A DNA stretch of 64,000 bases from Cryptosporangium aurantiacum (GCF_900143005.1 NZ_FRCS01000003.1:496001-560000); one strand, 5' to 3'. Shown: positions 25,745-34,605, counted from the first letter of the stretch. Numbers and translations are program-made. Notes: generated from the letters alone by a model not told the origin.

Positions 25745-26611
25745 TCAGCCGGGGGCGCCGGACGAGGTGGCGGCGAGCAGCGCACCCGCGTCGACCTTCA
25801 GCTGAAGCCCGGTGACGTATCGCGCTTCGTCGGAGGCGAGGAAGAGGACCGCGTTGCTGATGTCCTGCGGTTCGACGAACCCGATCGGCATCGGCTGCAT
25901 CGCCCCGAACGCGGGCACGGCGTCCTCGCGGGTGGGGTTCTCCAGGTCGGGGCGGAAGATCTTGTACATCGGCGCGCTGTTGAGCATGTCGGTGTTGACG
26001 TTCGTCGGGTGCACGGCGTTGACCCGGATCGAGTGCGGCGCGAGTTGGAGCGCGAGGTCGTGGACGAACCGGGCGACCCCCCGCTTGGCGTGGCCGTAGC
26101 CAGCTCCCCCGGGTCCGTTCGCCGGGTTGTCGACGCTGCCCGGCAGCAGGCCGGCGACCGAGCCGGTGGCGATGATCGACGCACCGGCGGTGAGGTGTCG
26201 CAGCGCCACGTCGACCGCGTTGATCACCCCGACCAGGTCGACCGAGACCGCGTCGAGGAAGCCCTGCGGCGGCACGTCGGGGCCGAGCGGGCAGATCCCC
26301 GCGTTGGCGACGACGATGTCGAGCCGCCCGAGTTCGGCCACGCCCGCGTCGACCGCGGCGGCCAGCGCGGAGCGCTCCCGAACGTCGGCCTGGCGCGTGA
26401 CCACCCGGCGGTCCAGCTTCTCAATCTGACGCGCAGTCTCCGCCAGATCGTCGAGCGTCGAGAGCGGGTAGTGGTTGGTCTCGATGTCCTGGCAGATGTC
26501 GACGGCGATGATGTCGGCGCCCTCCTCAGCCAGCCGTAGCGCATGACTACGGCCCTGACCTCGGGCAGCGCCGGTGACCAGCGCGACTCTCCCGGCGAGA
26601 CGATCAGACAT
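25745..26611 (-). CDS. Mycofactocin-type short-chain dehydrogenase
   Basis: A 288-aa SDR with GAARGQGRSHALRLAEEGAD and, after the second strand, the insertion DICQDIETNHYPLSTLDDL that typifies the subfamily (TIGR03971) whose bound nicotinamide is thought to be recycled by the peptide-derived redox cofactor mycofactocin. The catalytic motif is YGHAK and Ser is in ATGSVAGLL. ATG 26611 has GAAGAAGGA upstream. It is the last gene of the operon that includes the dioxygenase, KstD-like protein, ligase and aldehyde dehydrogenase. It probably oxidises an alcohol intermediate. No mycofactocin synthesis genes are in the window. Confidence 0.9.
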   Translation of the reverse strand: MSDRLAGRVALVTGAARGQGRSHALRLAEEGADIIAVDICQDIETNHYPLSTLDDLAETARQIEKLDRRVVTRQADVRERSALAAAVDAGVAELGRLDIVVANAGICPLGPDVPPQGFLDAVSVDLVGVINAVDVALRHLTAGASIIATGSVAGLLPGSVDNPANGPGGAGYGHAKRGVARFVHDLALQLAPHSIRVNAVHPTNVNTDMLNSAPMYKIFRPDLENPTREDAVPAFGAMQPMPIGFVEPQDISNAVLFLASDEARYVTGLQLKVDAGALLAATSSGAPG

Positions 26612-26642
26612 TTCAGTCCTTCTTCCGTTGTGGCGAGGCTAC

Positions 26643-28112
26643 TCAGGCGGGCCAACCGAGCAGTTTCGTCTCGGTGTACATCTCCAGGCCTTCGATCCCG
26701 TTCTGACGCCCTATACCGCTTGAACGGTACCCCCCGTAAGGAGCATCGGCGCCGTACCAGAGACCACCGTTGACGCCGATCGAGCCGGTCCGGATCTGCC
26801 CGGCGAGGCGGAGTGCCCGCTCGGTGGACGCGGAGTACACACCGCCGGACAAGCCGTATGGGCTGTCGTTGGCGATCCGCACCGCGTCGGCGTCGTCGTC
26901 GTAGGGGATGACGGCCAGTACCGGCCCGAACACCTCCTGCTGAGCCAGCGCCGAGGAGTTGTCGACGTCCACGAACAGGGTCGGTTCGATGAACCAGCCG
27001 CGGGTGAGGTGTGCGGGGCGCCCACCGCCGACGACCAGCCGGGCGCCGTCCGCGATCGCCCGGTCGATGTGGGCCTGCACGCGGTCACGCTGCAGGGCGC
27101 TGACCTGCGGGCCGGACAGCGTCCCGAGATCGGTCGGGTCGCCGTAGGGGATGCCGGCGACGACCTGGGTGAGGATCTCCACGCCCTCCGCGTACCGGGA
27201 CCGCGGCAGCAGGATCCTGGTCTGCAGCGCACACCCCTGTCCGGCGTGCATGCAGGCGATACCGGCGCCGGGCAGTACCGCGGCGAAGTCGGCGTCGTCG
27301 CAGACGATCATCGCGGACTTGCCGCCCAGCTCGAGGAACACCCGCTTCAAGGTCGCCGCGCCGCGCTCCATGATGCGCTTCCCGGTGGTCGTGGAGCCGG
27401 TGAACGAGATCAGGTCGATCCGGGGGTCGAGCGTGAGCTCCTCCCCCACCAGGTGGTCGGCGGAGGCGACGACGTTGACAACGCCGGCCGGGATCTCGGT
27501 GTGCTCGGCGATCAACCGGCCGAGGCGGGTGGCGTTCCAGGGGGTGTCCGGCGCGGGTTTGAGGACGACGGTGTTGCCCATCGCGAGGATCGGCCCCAGC
27601 TTGTTGACGGTCACCTCGAACGGGAAGTTCCACGGCACCACCGCACCGATCGCGCCGATCGGCTCCTTGCGGACCGCCCGCTTGGCCCGCCCCATCAGGT
27701 TGCCGTCGGGCAGTTCGCGCTCCCACTCGAACTCGTCGATCATCGCGGCCGGCCAGGTGAGCGCATCGGCGAGCGGCCAGTCCAGCTGCGCCGCGTAGGT
27801 GAGCGCGACCGGGGTGCCCGCCTCGGCCACCAGCTCGGCCCGGAGTTGTTCCCGCTCGGATTCCAGGGCGGTTTGCAGCTGCTCGAGGCAGCGCCGCCGG
27901 AATGCCCGGTCAGTGGCCCACACCCCCTCGTCGAAGGCGCGGCGCGCGGCCCCGATCGCGCGCTGCATGTCGGCCTTGGTGCCGTTCGCGACCTGGCCGA
28001 GCACCTCCTCGGTCGCGGGGTTGACGTTGTCGAACGTCGAGCCGTCGGAGGATTCGACGAGCTTCCCGTCGATGAGTAGGCGTGGTTCAGGGGTGAAGGC
28101 GGGCAGCGTCAC
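26643..28112 (-). CDS. NAD(P)-dependent aldehyde dehydrogenase
   Basis: A 489-aa ALDH-superfamily protein. It has the N-terminal PWNFPFEVTVNKL region, FTGSTTTGKRI coenzyme loop, the catalytic Glu in FLELGGKSAM, the catalytic Cys in GQGCALQTR, and EVFGPVLAVIPY. GTG 28112 has GAGGTG upstream. It oxidises an aldehyde to the acid, possibly the aldehyde released by the HpcH-type aldolase or one formed by the neighbouring mycofactocin-type SDR (inference). It lies between the ligase and the SDR with short gaps. Confidence 0.93.
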   Translation of the reverse strand: MTLPAFTPEPRLLIDGKLVESSDGSTFDNVNPATEEVLGQVANGTKADMQRAIGAARRAFDEGVWATDRAFRRRCLEQLQTALESEREQLRAELVAEAGTPVALTYAAQLDWPLADALTWPAAMIDEFEWERELPDGNLMGRAKRAVRKEPIGAIGAVVPWNFPFEVTVNKLGPILAMGNTVVLKPAPDTPWNATRLGRLIAEHTEIPAGVVNVVASADHLVGEELTLDPRIDLISFTGSTTTGKRIMERGAATLKRVFLELGGKSAMIVCDDADFAAVLPGAGIACMHAGQGCALQTRILLPRSRYAEGVEILTQVVAGIPYGDPTDLGTLSGPQVSALQRDRVQAHIDRAIADGARLVVGGGRPAHLTRGWFIEPTLFVDVDNSSALAQQEVFGPVLAVIPYDDDADAVRIANDSPYGLSGGVYSASTERALRLAGQIRTGSIGVNGGLWYGADAPYGGYRSSGIGRQNGIEGLEMYTETKLLGWPA

Positions 28113-28121
28113 GGGAGCACC

Positions 28122-29654
28122 TCACTGTGCGGGCTGGAAATGATCGAAGCGTCGGGCGAGGGCCGCCTTGGCGACCTTGCCCATGGCGTTGCGGGGCACC
28201 TCGTCGACGACCTCGAGCTGCACCGGTAACTTGCGCAGGTTGAGACCCTGCGAGCGCAGGTAGGCGCACACGGCCTCCAGCGTCGGCAGCGGTCCGCCCG
28301 GCTCACCGACGACCACCGCGCAGACGCGCTCGCCGGTCCGCGGGTCGGGCAGTCCGATCACGGTCCAGTCCGCCAGCCCGGGACACCCGGCGAGCAGGTC
28401 TTCGACCTCGCGCGCCGAGATGTTCTCCATGTTGCGGATGATCACGTCCTTGAGCCGGCCGGTGATCGTGAGGTTGCCTGCGGCGTCGAGAAACGCCAGG
28501 TCGCCGGTCTTGAACCAGCCCTCGGCGTCGAACGCGTCGGCGTCCAGGGCGGGGTCGACGTAGCCGACGGTGAGCTGGGGGCCTTTCAGCCGCAGCTCAC
28601 CGGCCTCCCCGGTCGGGGCACGTGTGCCGTCGTCGCGCACGATCAACGCCGCGCAGTCCGGGCCGGGCGGTCCCTCGGTGGTCGCCATCGTCGCGTCGTC
28701 GGCGAGCGGTGAGGCCCAGGCGAAGAACGGGCACTCGGTCAGACCGAAGCCGGACGCGATGCCGGTGCCGCCGAGTTCACCGCGGACCTGCTGGTGCAGG
28801 TCGCGCGGGCGGGGAGCGCCGCCGATCAGGAAACACTTCAGCCGGGGGAACAGCGGCACGTCCGGCCGTGTGCGCTGCTCGGCCAGGAACGCGCGCACGA
28901 ACGGGGTGCCGTTGCCTCCGTAGGTGACGCCCTCCTCGGCGAGCAGCCGGGCGGTCGCGGCGGGTTCGAAGACGTCGGTGATGATCAGACCGGCCCCGGA
29001 CATCAGCGCCGCGACGACGTGGAGGACGCCGCCGACGTGTGCGAGCGGCGCGAGCGCGGCGATCCGGTCGTCCGGCTCCGGCGCGATCCGTTGGCAGAAG
29101 ACACGTGCGGCGGCGATCAACCCGGCGTCGGTGTGCCGGGCGCCCTTCGGCGCGGACGTGGTGCCGGAGGTGTAGAACGCCCACCGGTTCACCGGCCCGG
29201 ACGCTTCGGCCGGCAGCAGTTCCGGGTCGCCGGACGGCAGCGCGCCGTCGGTGACCAACACGTCGAGCCCGGGGACGCGCGCGGCGACGTTCCGGGCCAT
29301 CACCGCGTGGTCGTGGCCCCGGAACGCCGGCGGCACGATCAGCAGGTCGGCGCCCACCTGCCGGCAGATGAACTCCACCTCCGGCTCGCGCAGCATCATG
29401 ATCAGCGGGTTCTGGACGGCGCCCAGCCGGGACAGCGCGAACGTGAGCACGATCGTCTCGATCCAGCTCGGCAGCTGCCAGGACACGACCGTGCCCGCTC
29501 CGACGCCACGCCCGACCAATCCCGCGGCGGTTCGCTCGACCGCGTCCCGGAACTGGCCGAACGTCATCCGCCGACGGCGCTCGTCGACGACGAGCAGCGC
29601 GTCCGGTGTCGCTTCGGCGCGAGCGGCGACCAGGTCGTAGAGTAGGTCGGTCAC
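28122..29654 (-). CDS. AMP-forming acyl-CoA ligase (FadD-like)
   Basis: A 510-aa ANL enzyme. Its P-loop-like segment reads FYTSGTTSAPKGARH, with GLTECPF, then WFKTGDLAFLDAAGN, GRLKDVIIRNMENISAREVE, and the catalytic Lys in RNAMGKVAKAAL. GTG 29654 overlaps the stop of the KstD-like gene. It most resembles the ligase at 56598 in its first motifs (both have a PKGAQH/PKGARH-type end), suggesting related acids. It makes the CoA ester of a substrate or intermediate in the core pathway. Confidence 0.92.
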   Translation of the reverse strand: MTDLLYDLVAARAEATPDALLVVDERRRRMTFGQFRDAVERTAAGLVGRGVGAGTVVSWQLPSWIETIVLTFALSRLGAVQNPLIMMLREPEVEFICRQVGADLLIVPPAFRGHDHAVMARNVAARVPGLDVLVTDGALPSGDPELLPAEASGPVNRWAFYTSGTTSAPKGARHTDAGLIAAARVFCQRIAPEPDDRIAALAPLAHVGGVLHVVAALMSGAGLIITDVFEPAATARLLAEEGVTYGGNGTPFVRAFLAEQRTRPDVPLFPRLKCFLIGGAPRPRDLHQQVRGELGGTGIASGFGLTECPFFAWASPLADDATMATTEGPPGPDCAALIVRDDGTRAPTGEAGELRLKGPQLTVGYVDPALDADAFDAEGWFKTGDLAFLDAAGNLTITGRLKDVIIRNMENISAREVEDLLAGCPGLADWTVIGLPDPRTGERVCAVVVGEPGGPLPTLEAVCAYLRSQGLNLRKLPVQLEVVDEVPRNAMGKVAKAALARRFDHFQPAQ

Positions 29655-31270
29655 GCGGGACGCCCGGCCAGGTGGCGTCCCGCGATGTACCCGTAGACCA
29701 TCGCCGGGCCGAGCGTCCCGCCCGCACCGCCATAGGTCATCCCGAACGGGGAGGCCATCACGTTGCCGGCCGCGTAGAAGCCCTCGATCGGCACCCCGTC
29801 GAGGTCGAGCACTCGGGCCTCAGCGTCGGTCTGCGGACCGCCCTTGGTGCCCAGCGCGCCGCTGACCAGCGGAACCGCGTAGAACGGCGGTTCGTCGAGC
29901 GGGCCAAGCGTCGCCTCGGGCTTGCCCTTGAGGTACGGATCGCCCCACCAGCGGTCGTGCGCGCTCTCGCCCCGGCGGAAGTCCGGGTCGTGTCCGGCCG
30001 CGGCGTGCCCGTTCCAGCGGGTCACCGTGCGCTCGAACTCGTCGGCGGGCACACCGAGGCGGTCGGCCAGCTCTCCGAGCGAGGCCCCGGTGATCAGCCA
30101 CGGCGGCGGTTCCTCATTCGGCGGGTAGGGGCCGACGGTTCCGTACCGGCGCAGGTACTCCTGGTCGAACACCAGCCAGCACGGCAGGTTCGCGTAGTCG
30201 AACGTCGTGACGTCCTCGGCGTGGAACGCACCGCCGAACGCGTTGTAGTTGGCAGCCTCGTTCGTGAAGCGCCGCCCGCTGCGGTTGACGATGATCGAAC
30301 GCGGGCGGGTGCGGTCCGCGTTGACCATGACGCGGTTCATCGGATTGACCCCGTCGGGCAGTACCGCGACCGGGCTCCACCAGGCCTCGCGCATGTTGCC
30401 CAGGGAGACGCCGACCTTCATCGCCATCCGCAGGCCGTCGCCCTCGGACGTCGGCATCGTGACCGGGTGGGTCAGCGGACCCCGCAGGAACGCCTTCTTG
30501 TACTCCTCGTTCCACTCGAAGCCACCGGTGGCGAGTACCACCCCGCGGGAGGCGTCGACCTCGGCGGATCCGTCGAAGCGCACACCACTCACCCGGCCGT
30601 CGCGGACCACCAGCTCGGTGGCGCGGTGGTCGGTGCGCACCACCACCCCGCTGTCCAGGCATGCCTTGAGCAGGCGGCCCACCAGGGACTGGCCGCGTCC
30701 GCGTTCGTCCCGGATCCGCCGCCGCGCGAGTTCCTCGGCCGACGGCGGCTGGGGCACCGCCGCTCCGATCGGCGTCTCCCGCTGGACGAGGTGCAGTTCG
30801 GCGAAGTACGGGCCGGGCGTCACCCGGTGGTGCCAGGCGCCGAGCTCGTCGAACGGGAACAGCGGCGTCTCGAGCGTGCGGCCGCCCTCGGGCTTCCCGC
30901 CCGGATGCTCGGGGTGGTAGTCCGGGAAGCCCTCGGCGACGTAGAACTCGGTACCGGCCCTGGCGTCCAGGAATTCGACCATCTCCGGGCCGGCCTGCAG
31001 GTAGGCCCGGACCAGCGGCTCGGAGAGCAGGCCGCGGGAGAGCGACATGAGGTACGTGAACGCCTCGTCGTCGCTGTCGTGGACGCCGACCCCGGCCATC
31101 AGCGGGTTGTTCGGTATCCAGACGTTGCCCCCCGACCACGCGGTGGTGCCGCCGACCTCCGCGGCCTTCTCGAACACGCCGACCGACAGGCCGGACGCGG
31201 CCGCGGTGAACGCCGCCGTGAGCCCCGCGGCTCCACTGCCGAGCACGACCACATCAAACTTCTCCGCCAT
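29651..31270 (-). CDS. FAD-dependent dehydrogenase, 3-ketosteroid delta1-dehydrogenase-like
   Basis: A 539-aa flavoprotein of the KstD/flavocytochrome c fumarate-reductase superfamily. FAD fingerprint FDVVVLGSGAAGLTAAF is at residue 5, GGTTAWSGGNVWIP near 40, and MTYGGAGGTLGPAMVYGYIAG near the C-terminus matches the KstD end region. Such enzymes desaturate cyclic ketones next to the carbonyl. In a pathway with a phenol hydroxylase and ring-cleaving dioxygenase it could aromatise an alicyclic ketone (inference). ATG 31270 has GAAGGTG upstream; a GTG three codons earlier is less likely. Confidence 0.88.
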   Translation of the reverse strand: MAEKFDVVVLGSGAAGLTAAFTAAASGLSVGVFEKAAEVGGTTAWSGGNVWIPNNPLMAGVGVHDSDDEAFTYLMSLSRGLLSEPLVRAYLQAGPEMVEFLDARAGTEFYVAEGFPDYHPEHPGGKPEGGRTLETPLFPFDELGAWHHRVTPGPYFAELHLVQRETPIGAAVPQPPSAEELARRRIRDERGRGQSLVGRLLKACLDSGVVVRTDHRATELVVRDGRVSGVRFDGSAEVDASRGVVLATGGFEWNEEYKKAFLRGPLTHPVTMPTSEGDGLRMAMKVGVSLGNMREAWWSPVAVLPDGVNPMNRVMVNADRTRPRSIIVNRSGRRFTNEAANYNAFGGAFHAEDVTTFDYANLPCWLVFDQEYLRRYGTVGPYPPNEEPPPWLITGASLGELADRLGVPADEFERTVTRWNGHAAAGHDPDFRRGESAHDRWWGDPYLKGKPEATLGPLDEPPFYAVPLVSGALGTKGGPQTDAEARVLDLDGVPIEGFYAAGNVMASPFGMTYGGAGGTLGPAMVYGYIAGRHLAGRPA

Positions 31271-31324
31271 GACGAACACCTTCGGACGCGAGTGCGGACG
31301 GCTGGGAGGGACTACGGAAGGGGT

Positions 31325-32185
31325 TCAGGCCGACGCGACCGCGGCCATACCGGTGATCCACTCCGGCACGGGCTGGTACACCAGCTGCCGCAGCGATCGG
31401 CCACCACCGGCGGCGCCCGCGGCCAGCCAGGTGCGTACCTCGTTCGCACCGGCGCCGGCGTCCTGGTGCGCGTGGTCGGTCAGCTCCGTCAGGCGGTCGG
31501 TGTCCCAGGACGCCATCGCGGTCAGGAACGCCCGGTCCCAGTCGGGCCGGATCTTGGTGCGCGCGGCCTCCGAGCCCTCGGCGATGAGCCTGGCGCGCTC
31601 GTCGTCGTCCAGTTCGTAGGCGTCGACCTCCAGGCTCGGTGGCGAGTGGGACAGGCCACCGGTGCCGATGACGAGCACCCGCGCGCCCACGTCGTCGAGG
31701 AAGTTGGCGACCGCCCGGCCGAGCGCCAGGACACGGCCTGCTCGGGGAAGCGGCGCCGTCGCGCAGTTGACGGCCACCGGGATGACCGGCCGCGCGTCCA
31801 CCGCGCCGAGCAGATCGCGCAGCGGCTGCGCGAACGCGTGGTCGAGGTCGACGTCGCGGCAGACGGCGATGTCGATGCCGGCGGTGAGCAGATGCTCGGT
31901 CAGGTTCCGGGCGGTGCCGTACGGAACGTCGAGGGCTGCGGGGCCGTGGTTGCCCTCGGCGATGATCCCGGCCGAGAGGGAGACGGCGAACGACGGGACC
32001 ACGGTGCGGAACGCGCGGCGGTGGTCGCCGCCGAAGAGGACCACCAGCTCGGGGTCGAACTCGGTCACCAGGTCGCGGGCGCGGGCCAGGCCGGCGCGGA
32101 ACTCGGTGCCTTCGACCCGCTCGGTGTCGCGCTCCATTCCTGGGCTGTGGCTAGCACACACCACTAGTCGCCGCTGCTCGGCCAT
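31325..32185 (-). CDS. MhpB-like class III extradiol ring-cleavage dioxygenase
   Basis: A 286-aa LigB-superfamily protein closest in pattern to MhpB (2,3-dihydroxyphenylpropionate 1,2-dioxygenase). It has CASHSPGM at the N-terminus, ELVVLFGGDHRRAF, the catalytic His in DLDHAFAQPL, and GTGGLSHSPP with the second conserved His. The end QPVPEWITGMA matches MhpB well. It opens a catechol ring next to the diol using Fe(II). ATG 32185 follows GAGGAGG. Two GTCAGA-type sites lie just upstream, so the operon has an internal promoter here. Confidence 0.93.
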   Translation of the reverse strand: MAEQRRLVVCASHSPGMERDTERVEGTEFRAGLARARDLVTEFDPELVVLFGGDHRRAFRTVVPSFAVSLSAGIIAEGNHGPAALDVPYGTARNLTEHLLTAGIDIAVCRDVDLDHAFAQPLRDLLGAVDARPVIPVAVNCATAPLPRAGRVLALGRAVANFLDDVGARVLVIGTGGLSHSPPSLEVDAYELDDDERARLIAEGSEAARTKIRPDWDRAFLTAMASWDTDRLTELTDHAHQDAGAGANEVRTWLAAGAAGGGRSLRQLVYQPVPEWITGMAAVASA

Positions 32186-32211
32186 CGTGTCCTCCTCGAC
32201 CCGCACATCTG

Positions 32212-32228
32212 CCACGCAGCGCGTCAGA
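32212..32228. promoter_or_regulatory. GTCAGA-type site upstream of mhpB-like gene
   Basis: CCACGCAGCGCGTCAGA; the right half is perfect and the left half is imperfect. It lies 27-43 bp upstream of the dioxygenase start at 32185. Confidence 0.55.
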
Positions 32229-32264
32229 ACAGTCACTACTCTGCGGTTTCTCGGCCGGTAATTA

Positions 32265-32281
32265 GTAGACACACTGTCAGA
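32265..32281. promoter_or_regulatory. Perfect GTAGAC-N5-GTCAGA site upstream of mhpB-like gene
   Basis: GTAGACACACTGTCAGA, one of three exact matches in the window. It lies in the 96-bp gap between the isochorismatase-like stop and the dioxygenase start. Confidence 0.7.
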
Positions 32282-32932
32282 TCAATCGGAGAATTGGCAA
32301 GACTTCCGATCCCAGATCGCCAGGATCGTCTCCACCGAAACGACCGGCCCCAACAGGCGCATCGCGTAGCGGAGTACGTCCTGACCGAACTCGTACGGCA
32401 GGCCCATGACCGCGTCGGACGGGATCACCACGCGGTAGCCCAGGTTGGCCGCCTCGATCGCCATCCCGATCACCGCCTCGTTGAGCGAGACGCCGCCGAG
32501 CACGAGCGTCTCCACGCCCATCGCCCGGAGAAGAGCGTCGAGCTCGGTGCCGGTGAACGCGGACAGCCCGTGGTACCGGGCGGCGACCAGATCACGCGGT
32601 TCCGGCGCCAGTTCGGGGATCACCTCGGTGTCCGGCGTCCCGGCGACGAGGTACTCGGGGTCGGCGGTCATGACGGCCATCAACGGGGTGTTGACGGTCA
32701 GGCCGAGGCGGTCGCGCCGGTACTGGAGCGTCGCGTGCACCACCGCGACGTCGGCGGCCCGCGCCCCGGCCACCAGCCGGGCGAGCGCGCTGATCGTGCC
32801 GTGTTCGACGAGCGCGTCGCGCATCGCCGCCATCGGTGGCCGGGCCAGGTCACCGACGATCCCCCGCTGCATCTCCGAGATCACCACGGCGACCCGGGCC
32901 GGGTCGCCGAGCAAGGACAGATCGATGGGCAT
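32282..32932 (-). CDS. Isochorismatase-fold protein lacking the canonical triad
   Basis: A 216-aa isochorismatase/cysteine-hydrolase-fold protein. Canonical members use Asp, Lys and Cys. Here the first site reads ISEMQRG (Glu for Asp), the Lys region reads RYHGLSAF, and the site of the Cys reads GGVSLNEAV (Ala for Cys). A second gene at 62814 shows the same changes, so they look like a real subfamily rather than decay. ATG 32932 has TAGGAGG upstream. It lies between the Baeyer-Villiger enzyme and the dioxygenase. Its reaction is unknown and may not be amide hydrolysis. Confidence 0.82.
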   Translation of the reverse strand: MPIDLSLLGDPARVAVVISEMQRGIVGDLARPPMAAMRDALVEHGTISALARLVAGARAADVAVVHATLQYRRDRLGLTVNTPLMAVMTADPEYLVAGTPDTEVIPELAPEPRDLVAARYHGLSAFTGTELDALLRAMGVETLVLGGVSLNEAVIGMAIEAANLGYRVVIPSDAVMGLPYEFGQDVLRYAMRLLGPVVSVETILAIWDRKSCQFSD

Positions 32933-32944
32933 CGCAGCGGCCTC

Positions 32945-34546
32945 CTAGGACGTGGTGAAACCCTCGTAGTCGGTTGCCGCGACGGCATCGCACCGCTTGC
33001 GGTACCGGCTCACGCCGCCGATGTAGGGCATGAACATCCGAGGCTTGCCGGGGACGTTGGCGCCGAGGTACCAGGAGTCGGCCTTGACGTAGAGCGTCCG
33101 GTCGGCGACCTCGTTGACGTGATCCACCCAGGCGGCCTCGGCCTCGGGCTCGGCCTCGATCGTCGCCAGACCCTGATCGCGCATCATGACCAGGCAGTCG
33201 CCGATCCAGTCGACGTGCTGCTCGATCGAGAGGAAGGCATTGCTGATCACCGACGGGCTCCCCGGTCCGGCGATCAGGAACAGGTTGGGAAACCCCGCGA
33301 CGGCGAGGCCCAGATAGGTCGTCGGTCCGCCGCTCCACTTCTCCTGGATCGTCCGGGCGTCCCGACCGCGGATGTCCATGCGCAGCACCGCCCCGGTCAT
33401 CGCGTCGAAGCCGGTGGCGAACACGATGCTGTCCACCGCGTACTCCTGGCCGCCGACGCGGAGACCGCCGGGCGTGAGGCGCTCGATCGGCGTCGCGCGG
33501 AGGTCGACGAGCGTCACGTTGTTCCGGTTAAACGTCGCGTAATAGCCGCTGTCGACACAGATCCGCTTCGTTCCGATCGGGTGGTCGCGCGGTGTCAGCA
33601 GGTCGGCCGTCGCCGGGTCGGTCACGATGTCGCGGATCTTCTGCCGGACGAACTCCGCGGCGTGCTCGTTCGCGGCCGGGTCGAAGATCAGGTCGTCGAA
33701 CGCGGCCATGAAGGAGAAGCCACCGGTCCCCCACCGGGATGCGAACTCCGCCGCCCGCTCCACCTCCGAAACCGCCAGAGCGGACACCCGGTTCTGACGC
33801 AGGAGGACACCTCCGAACGACCGGCGGGCACGCTCCCGGAACTCGGCGTAGTGCGCCTGACGTTCGCGCATCTCGTCCCTCGGAAGGGGCTCGTTCGACC
33901 CGGCGACGCTGAAGTTGGCGGTGCGCTGGAAGACCGTGAGGTGGTCGGCCTGCTCCGCGATGAGCGGGACCGCCTGGATGCCGGACGCGCCGGTGCCGAT
34001 CACTGCCACCCGCTGCCCGGCGAAGTCCACGCCCTCCTGCGGCCACCGCGCCGTGTGATAGGTCGCTCCGGCGAAGGACTCGCGTCCGGCGATCTCGGGG
34101 ATCTGGGCCGCCGAGAGGCATCCGGTGGCCAGCACGCAGAAGCGCGTCTGGATCTGGTGGCCGGCGTCGGTCCGGATCGCCCAGTGGTCGGTGTCGAACT
34201 CCGCCGAGGTCACGCGGGTTCCGAACGTGATCGCCTCGCGCAGCGCGAACCGGTCGGCCACGTGCTGGGCGTAGCGCAGCATCTCCGGTTGCTCCGGATA
34301 GCGGCGGCTCCACACCCACTCCTGCTGGAGCGCGGGAGAGAACGAGTAGGAGTACTCAAGGCTCTCGATGTCGCACCGCGCGCCGGGGTAGCGATTCCAA
34401 TACCACGTACCGCCGACGTCGCCTCCGGCCTCGAACGCCCGCACCGAGAAACCCAGTTCCCGCAAGCGGTGCACCGCGTACAGACCGGCGAACCCGGCGC
34501 CGACGACCACCACGTCGACGTGCTCGAACCCGACGTCAGAAGCCAC
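32945..34546 (-). CDS. Baeyer-Villiger-type FAD monooxygenase
   Basis: A 533-aa class B flavoprotein monooxygenase. The first FAD fingerprint VVVGAGFAGLYAVHRL is at residue 14, the Baeyer-Villiger signature FAGATYHTARWP near 160, and the NADPH fingerprint GTGASGIQAVPLI near 180. It inserts an oxygen next to a ketone, giving an ester or lactone. GTG 34546 is chosen because GGAGG precedes it and the fold starts soon after; upstream frame residues look unrelated. It heads the operon running to 25745 and is divergent from the APC permease, with three GTCAGA-type sites between. Confidence 0.9.
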   Translation of the reverse strand: MASDVGFEHVDVVVVGAGFAGLYAVHRLRELGFSVRAFEAGGDVGGTWYWNRYPGARCDIESLEYSYSFSPALQQEWVWSRRYPEQPEMLRYAQHVADRFALREAITFGTRVTSAEFDTDHWAIRTDAGHQIQTRFCVLATGCLSAAQIPEIAGRESFAGATYHTARWPQEGVDFAGQRVAVIGTGASGIQAVPLIAEQADHLTVFQRTANFSVAGSNEPLPRDEMRERQAHYAEFRERARRSFGGVLLRQNRVSALAVSEVERAAEFASRWGTGGFSFMAAFDDLIFDPAANEHAAEFVRQKIRDIVTDPATADLLTPRDHPIGTKRICVDSGYYATFNRNNVTLVDLRATPIERLTPGGLRVGGQEYAVDSIVFATGFDAMTGAVLRMDIRGRDARTIQEKWSGGPTTYLGLAVAGFPNLFLIAGPGSPSVISNAFLSIEQHVDWIGDCLVMMRDQGLATIEAEPEAEAAWVDHVNEVADRTLYVKADSWYLGANVPGKPRMFMPYIGGVSRYRKRCDAVAATDYEGFTTS

Positions 34547-34588
34547 ACTGCCTCCACTCGCAGAATTACCTGCGCACTCTAAGCAGAA

Positions 34589-34605
34589 TCTGACGCAGCG
34601 TCTAC
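34589..34605. promoter_or_regulatory. Perfect GTCAGA-type site (reverse orientation)
   Basis: TCTGACGCAGCGTCTAC, an exact reverse-strand copy of GTAGAC-N5-GTCAGA. It lies 43-59 bp upstream of the Baeyer-Villiger monooxygenase start. The 296-bp gap 34547-34842 holds this and two further copies and no gene. Confidence 0.7.

Noticed and set aside
29606-32167. An 853-codon open frame on the plus strand opposite the KstD-like and MhpB-like genes.
   Set aside because: It is Arg/His/Gly-rich without any domain and is the reverse of well-conserved genes; long antisense frames are expected at this G+C content.
32294-34582. A 762-codon open frame on the plus strand opposite the Baeyer-Villiger and isochorismatase-like genes.
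   Set aside because: No family features, R/H/D-rich composition, and the opposite strand has clear motifs and ribosome sites.
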